DNA of 44,214 nucleotides from Chloroflexota bacterium (GTDB lineage: Bacteria > Chloroflexota > Dehalococcoidia > Lucifugimonadales > Lucifugimonadaceae): positions 1 to 44,214 of the forward strand of contig JAJCYY010000104.1 in NCBI GenBank assembly GCA_029262735.1. Reading direction: 5' to 3'. Below are positions 41,336-44,214 of this stretch, in pieces. Made by a program: the position numbers and the translations under genes. The notes beneath the pieces are model-generated. The model was given only the letters and a program-made list of their open reading frames with translations, was not told where the DNA came from and did no database searches. The first letter of the stretch is position 1; each line of letters starts with the position of its first letter.

Positions 41336-42043
41336 CTAACCGCCGGATTGAGACTTCACTGAAGCGGAACTCAACAACCCCGGCAGCTCGCGTATATCCG
41401 CAATCTCCGCATCCGCCACCTCGTCGGAACTAGTCGGCTCCTCATCCGCATAGATGCCCTGGCGTATTCGTACCGTCCTCATCCCGACCGAGTTAGCCCC
41501 GCAGATGTCCTTCGTGATGCGGTCACCCACCATCAAAGCCTGCTCCGGGCCGCACCCGGCACGTTCCAGCGCGGCTTGAAAAATTAGCGGATCAGGCTTC
41601 TTAATCCCGGCATCGGTCGAGCCGACGACTACGTCGAAGTAGGGCGACATCCCCTGTTCCGCCACGAACTTTTCGAACCCGGTCACGTGGTTGTTCGAGA
41701 TGATTCCCAGCCGATGCGTTTGGCTGAGGGACTTGATCACGTCTATCGCGCCGTCGAACCACGGCTGAGGGAAGCTGGCATCAACGGCTTTCTCTGCACC
41801 GGCGATGTGTTGCGCAGGGACGGCAAACTCCTCGAGCGCCTGCCGCAGCCCGACTGTCTCGTATAGTCGTTCAAGCTCGATCAGCCGTTCGTAGAGCTTC
41901 GACTCGTCAACTGCCACACTGCGCTGCCGAAGGTAGCTCACGCAGATCTGCGCTATGCCGCGGTAGATCGCAAGCTCATCCTTGAGCGTTCCGCCCCAGT
42001 CGAAAAAGATCCATCTGACGTCCGGGAACTTTTCTCTGGTCAA
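41336..42043 (-). CDS. HAD-superfamily hydrolase
   Basis: A 235-residue haloacid-dehalogenase-fold protein. Motif I is FFDWGGTL with nucleophile D15; the residue two on is G17 instead of the Asp that serves as acid/base in HAD phosphatases. Motif II is S116 (IISNN), motif III K149 (GIKKPDP) and motif IV GDRITKDI (G173-D174, D179). The helical cap lies between motifs I and II (about 25-95). The TTG start is the only one available before motif I, since an in-frame stop lies a few codons upstream. The D-x-G form could be a phosphatase with a substitute acid or a dehalogenase-like enzyme. Substrate unknown. Confidence 0.9.
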   Translation of the reverse strand: MTREKFPDVRWIFFDWGGTLKDELAIYRGIAQICVSYLRQRSVAVDESKLYERLIELERLYETVGLRQALEEFAVPAQHIAGAEKAVDASFPQPWFDGAIDVIKSLSQTHRLGIISNNHVTGFEKFVAEQGMSPYFDVVVGSTDAGIKKPDPLIFQAALERAGCGPEQALMVGDRITKDICGANSVGMRTVRIRQGIYADEEPTSSDEVADAEIADIRELPGLLSSASVKSQSGG

Positions 42044-42109
42044 GTGTCCCTCGCTTCAAGGCGCAGTCGAGCCTCAGTGACACGCGCTGTATGCAGCAGA
42101 CACCGGATT

Positions 42110-42556
42110 CTACCTCGCAGCACCCGCCTCTTCTGGCGCGAAGTACCTGCGCTCCGACTCGTCAATCCGCACATCGTTCGCACTCATGTCCCGACGCCGC
42201 ATCAGGCCGTTGTCAGCAAACTCCCAGTGCTCGTTGCCATGCGTGCGGAACCACTGCCCTGCCGCATCGTGCCACTCGTACTCGAACCGCACCGAGATCT
42301 TGTTGCCCGTGAACGCCCACAACTCCTTCATCAGCCGGTAATCAAGCTCCTTCTGCCACTTGCGAGTCAAAAACTCCCTGATCGCATCGCGGCCGACGAA
42401 GAACTCGTCCCGGTTTCGCCACTCCGAATCCGGCGTGTAGGCCAGCGAAACCCGCTCAGGATCTCGACTGTTCCAGGCGTCCTCAGCCGCCTGCACCTTC
42501 TTCTTCGCCGTCTCAAGCGTGAACGGCGGCAAAGGCGGTTTCATCTCCTGCGTCAT
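42110..42556 (-). CDS. DUF1348 / NTF2-like protein
   Basis: A 148-residue protein of the DUF1348 (SnoaL/NTF2-like) family. Highly typical segments are [60 protein letters not shown] and [20 protein letters not shown]. The NTF2 fold forms a cone-shaped pocket; the family's ligand or reaction is not known. The ATG at 42556 is chosen because the family's N-terminus begins there and GAGGGG lies about 8 bases upstream; a longer frame upstream is a shadow of the divergent gene. Divergent from the RDD gene across 161 bases. Confidence 0.9.
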   Translation of the reverse strand: MTQEMKPPLPPFTLETAKKKVQAAEDAWNSRDPERVSLAYTPDSEWRNRDEFFVGRDAIREFLTRKWQKELDYRLMKELWAFTGNKISVRFEYEWHDAAGQWFRTHGNEHWEFADNGLMRRRDMSANDVRIDESERRYFAPEEAGAAR

Positions 42557-42717
42557 ATTCCTGTCCCCTCTGTTCGCATTTTCGTTCGATTTATCAGCAA
42601 CCATTCGCCAAATGTTCGATGCCGCAACCCTCAAGCTCGATTTCCTGCAACCAATTACTGATCCAGCAGAGTACAATCCCGCCACTTCAATGCCTGTAAC
42701 GGAATCGGAGACCCAAA

Positions 42718-43200
42718 ATGACCCTCGCCCAGGAACAAGGCAACCAACTGGCCGCAAATCACTGCCCTGACTGCGGCAATGACGAATCAACACCCGGCTA
42801 CTTCTGTCAAAACTGTGCGCATCTGAAACACACCGCCCCAAACGTCAAAGCCGCCACATTCGGGCGCAGACTCGGAGCCGTTGTTCTCGATATCGTGCTC
42901 GTTCCATTGACCCTGTTCATCGGCTATCTCATCTGGTGGCTCATCGTCCTGGCGAACGGTCAAACGCCAGGCAAGCAGCTGCTGGGCATTCGCGCCGTCA
43001 AGGTGACGGGGGAACCTATGGGCTGGGGACTGACGTTCGTGCGGGAGTTCTTTATCAAGGGCATCGTGATCGGCTTCCTCTCAGGCATCACGGGCGGAAT
43101 CCTGTACGCAGTGAACTACCTGCTTCCTCTGTTCGACACCGACAACCAGACGCTTCACGACAAGATGATTTCGAGCGTGGTGATCAAAGACGCCCGATAG
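42718..43200 (+). CDS. RDD-family membrane protein with N-terminal zinc ribbon
   Basis: A 160-residue protein. The N-terminus has a zinc ribbon, C16-x2-C19 and C30-x2-C33. The RDD domain follows (about 45-157): [20 protein letters not shown] starts helix 1 with the R-x2-A...D pattern, [15 protein letters not shown] is the conserved loop, and a further helix covers about 118-135. It ends with [12 protein letters not shown], the typical RDD closure. GGAG lies seven bases before the ATG. RDD proteins are implicated in transport or stress response; a zinc-ribbon version suggests a nucleic-acid or protein contact on the cytoplasmic side. Confidence 0.9.
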   Translation: MTLAQEQGNQLAANHCPDCGNDESTPGYFCQNCAHLKHTAPNVKAATFGRRLGAVVLDIVLVPLTLFIGYLIWWLIVLANGQTPGKQLLGIRAVKVTGEPMGWGLTFVREFFIKGIVIGFLSGITGGILYAVNYLLPLFDTDNQTLHDKMISSVVIKDAR

Positions 43201-43238
43201 CCAGCAGATGAATTAGTTGGCGACGTCACGTGAACACT

Positions 43239-43325
43239 CATCCGCACTGACCAGCGTCAGCAGCGCGAAGAAAAAAACAATCCCTGTCGCTCAGTACCTC
43301 TACAAACCATCCGCACTGACCAGCG
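43239..43325 (+). repeat. 18-bp direct repeat upstream of the isomerase gene
   Basis: CATCCGCACTGACCAGCG occurs at 43239-43256 and 43308-43325, 69 bp apart, with the second copy ending seven bases before the ATG at 43332. This could be a duplication scar or tandem regulator sites. Confidence 0.6.
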
Positions 43326-43331
43326 CAAACG

Positions 43332-44159
43332 ATGCAACAAAATACAAAACTCGGCTACTCCACATACGCCCTCTCGATGGTCGACCCGTTCGACGCGCTG
43401 CCGAAGATCAGGGACACCGGCTATGAGGCTATCGAGATCGCAATGGGCGATATGTGGCCAACCGCGCCGGACAAGTTCGACACCTCACAGCAGGACAAGC
43501 TGGCGGCGTTGTCGAAAAGCCTCGGCTTCCCATCGCCAATACTCTTCGGCCTCATCGACGTCTGCGCGCTGGACGCCGAGATGGACAAGACGCTGGCCAA
43601 GCTGAACATGGCGAACCGCCTGCACTACGATGACACACCACTCCTCATCACGACGACATCGGGCCACTCAGCGCCCGCGTGGGACACCGGCAAGGAGCAG
43701 ATCCGCGACGCCTTTCTGCGGCTCGCCGATCTCGCAGCCGAGCACAACGCAATCATTGCAATAGAGGCGCACGCAGGGACCGACTTCGAAACGCCAGAGA
43801 AGGCCGTTTGGATGATGGAGCAGACAAAGCATCCGAACCTGACGCTCGACCTCGACATCTCGCACTTCTACGTCGAGGGGGCCGAGGTCGCCCACAGCGT
43901 CGCGGCCTGTGCGCCGTACTCGTCGATGGTCCACATCAAGGACGGCGAGAAGGTGGACGGTAAGGTCCAGTACTGCCTGACCGGCGCCGGGACCATAGAC
44001 ATCCCGCTCTTCCTGCGCTCACTCCAGCAAAACGGCCTGGGCGACCTGCCAGTCTTCGCAGAGATCAGCGTGCAGCAGTCCAAAGAGCCGGACTACGACC
44101 CGTGGGCAGTAGCAAAATTCTGCTACGACGCGCTGAGTGAGGCGGAGAAACTGGTCTAG
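43332..44159 (+). CDS. Sugar phosphate isomerase/epimerase-like TIM barrel protein
   Basis: A 275-residue protein of the xylose-isomerase-like/AP-endonuclease-2 TIM barrel family, which includes hydroxypyruvate isomerase, IolE and ketose epimerases. Putative metal ligands in order are E145 (IAIEAHAG), D175 with H178 (LDLDISHF), H201 (SMVHIKDG) and E244 (VFAEISV), matching the usual E-D-H-E set. The AGTIDIPLFLRSL segment is the common closure before the last Glu strand. ATG start without a clear ribosome site. An 18-bp direct repeat lies just upstream. Substrate not assignable; with the enolase, RraA and DapA relatives here it points to carbohydrate or keto-acid catabolism. Confidence 0.88.
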   Translation: MQQNTKLGYSTYALSMVDPFDALPKIRDTGYEAIEIAMGDMWPTAPDKFDTSQQDKLAALSKSLGFPSPILFGLIDVCALDAEMDKTLAKLNMANRLHYDDTPLLITTTSGHSAPAWDTGKEQIRDAFLRLADLAAEHNAIIAIEAHAGTDFETPEKAVWMMEQTKHPNLTLDLDISHFYVEGAEVAHSVAACAPYSSMVHIKDGEKVDGKVQYCLTGAGTIDIPLFLRSLQQNGLGDLPVFAEISVQQSKEPDYDPWAVAKFCYDALSEAEKLV

Positions 44160-44173
44160 ACGGAAGCCGTATT

Positions 44174-44196
44174 CTCCCTCCCTGACAGGGAGGGAG
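44174..44196 (+). repeat. Family-1 hairpin at the window end
   Basis: A perfect 10-bp stem CTCCCTCCCT/AGGGAGGGAG with loop GAC, 14 bases after the isomerase stop. The window ends before showing whether this is a full copy. Confidence 0.75.
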
Positions 44197-44214
44197 AACA
44201 TGCCCGACCCCACC

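Noticed and set aside
42557..42841. N-terminal extension of the DUF1348 protein
   Set aside because: It overlaps the divergent RDD gene and its promoter; the family's N-terminus matches the ATG at 42556.
1..44214. tRNA, rRNA or prophage genes
   Set aside because: No cloverleaf, rRNA segment, integrase or phage structural gene was recognised on reading either strand.

Overview
This 44.2 kb window is a high-GC bacterial chromosome segment with short genes, intergenic space crowded with dispersed hairpin repeats, frequent GTG/TTG starts and many proline/threonine-linker surface proteins. The gene mix (enolase-superfamily dehydratase, flavin monooxygenase, RraA-like and DapA-like enzymes, sugar isomerase-like TIM barrel, homocysteine methyltransferase-MTHFR fusion, PT-linker membrane proteins) suggests a Chloroflexota bacterium, perhaps of the marine SAR202/Dehalococcoidia type. 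That placement is inference from gene content; no rRNA, tRNA or other phylogenetic marker is present.

Layout. 1-7.6 kb: the end of a helical protein, an enolase-superfamily enzyme, an FN3/PT-repeat surface protein, a PlsC-like acyltransferase and a collagen-like lipoprotein with seven repeats. 7.7-10.4 kb: a PepSY protein divergent from an OmpR-type response regulator/histidine kinase pair, with a symmetrical regulatory region between them. 10.7-14.5 kb: a homocysteine methyltransferase-MTHFR fusion, a large hairpin with a U8 tract, and an ECF sigma/membrane-partner operon. 14.75-19.4 kb: a flavin monooxygenase starting at CTG, an unpaired histidine kinase, and a membrane protein with fifteen tandem 8-residue PT repeats. 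19.7-24.5 kb: an ArsR-SRPBCC pair, another SRPBCC protein, a TIGR03086-like protein, a CBS protein, a LiaF-like protein and a small alpha/beta-barrel protein. 24.9-32.9 kb: a 2317-residue RHS/YD-repeat protein carrying cohesin-like and dockerin-like modules, followed directly by a cohesin-domain surface protein. 33-44 kb: a small lipoprotein, PhzF, two small GIY-YIG nucleases, YihY, a membrane protein, RraA-like, DapA-like, an HTH-PTPS fusion, a HAD hydrolase, a DUF1348 protein, a zinc-ribbon RDD protein and a TIM-barrel isomerase.

Two themes stand out. The first is a candidate surface system: the giant RHS protein (secretion signal, cohesin-like domain, dockerin, YD shell, unrecognised Lys-rich C-terminal tail) next to a membrane-anchored cohesin protein suggests attachment of an RHS toxin-like shell by cohesin-dockerin pairing. 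The second is a set of dispersed inverted-repeat elements. One contains a small GIY-YIG nuclease gene between perfect 33-bp inverted repeats whose ends match those of short gene-less elements elsewhere in the window, as expected if the nuclease gene belongs to, or mobilises, this family.

Most genes stand alone or in pairs. Likely operons are response regulator/kinase (overlapping), sigma/partner (2-nt gap), ArsR/SRPBCC (4-nt overlap), GIY-YIG/PhzF (4-nt overlap), possibly PT-protein/kinase, and an ancestral DapA-RraA pair now separated by repeats and the GIY-YIG element.
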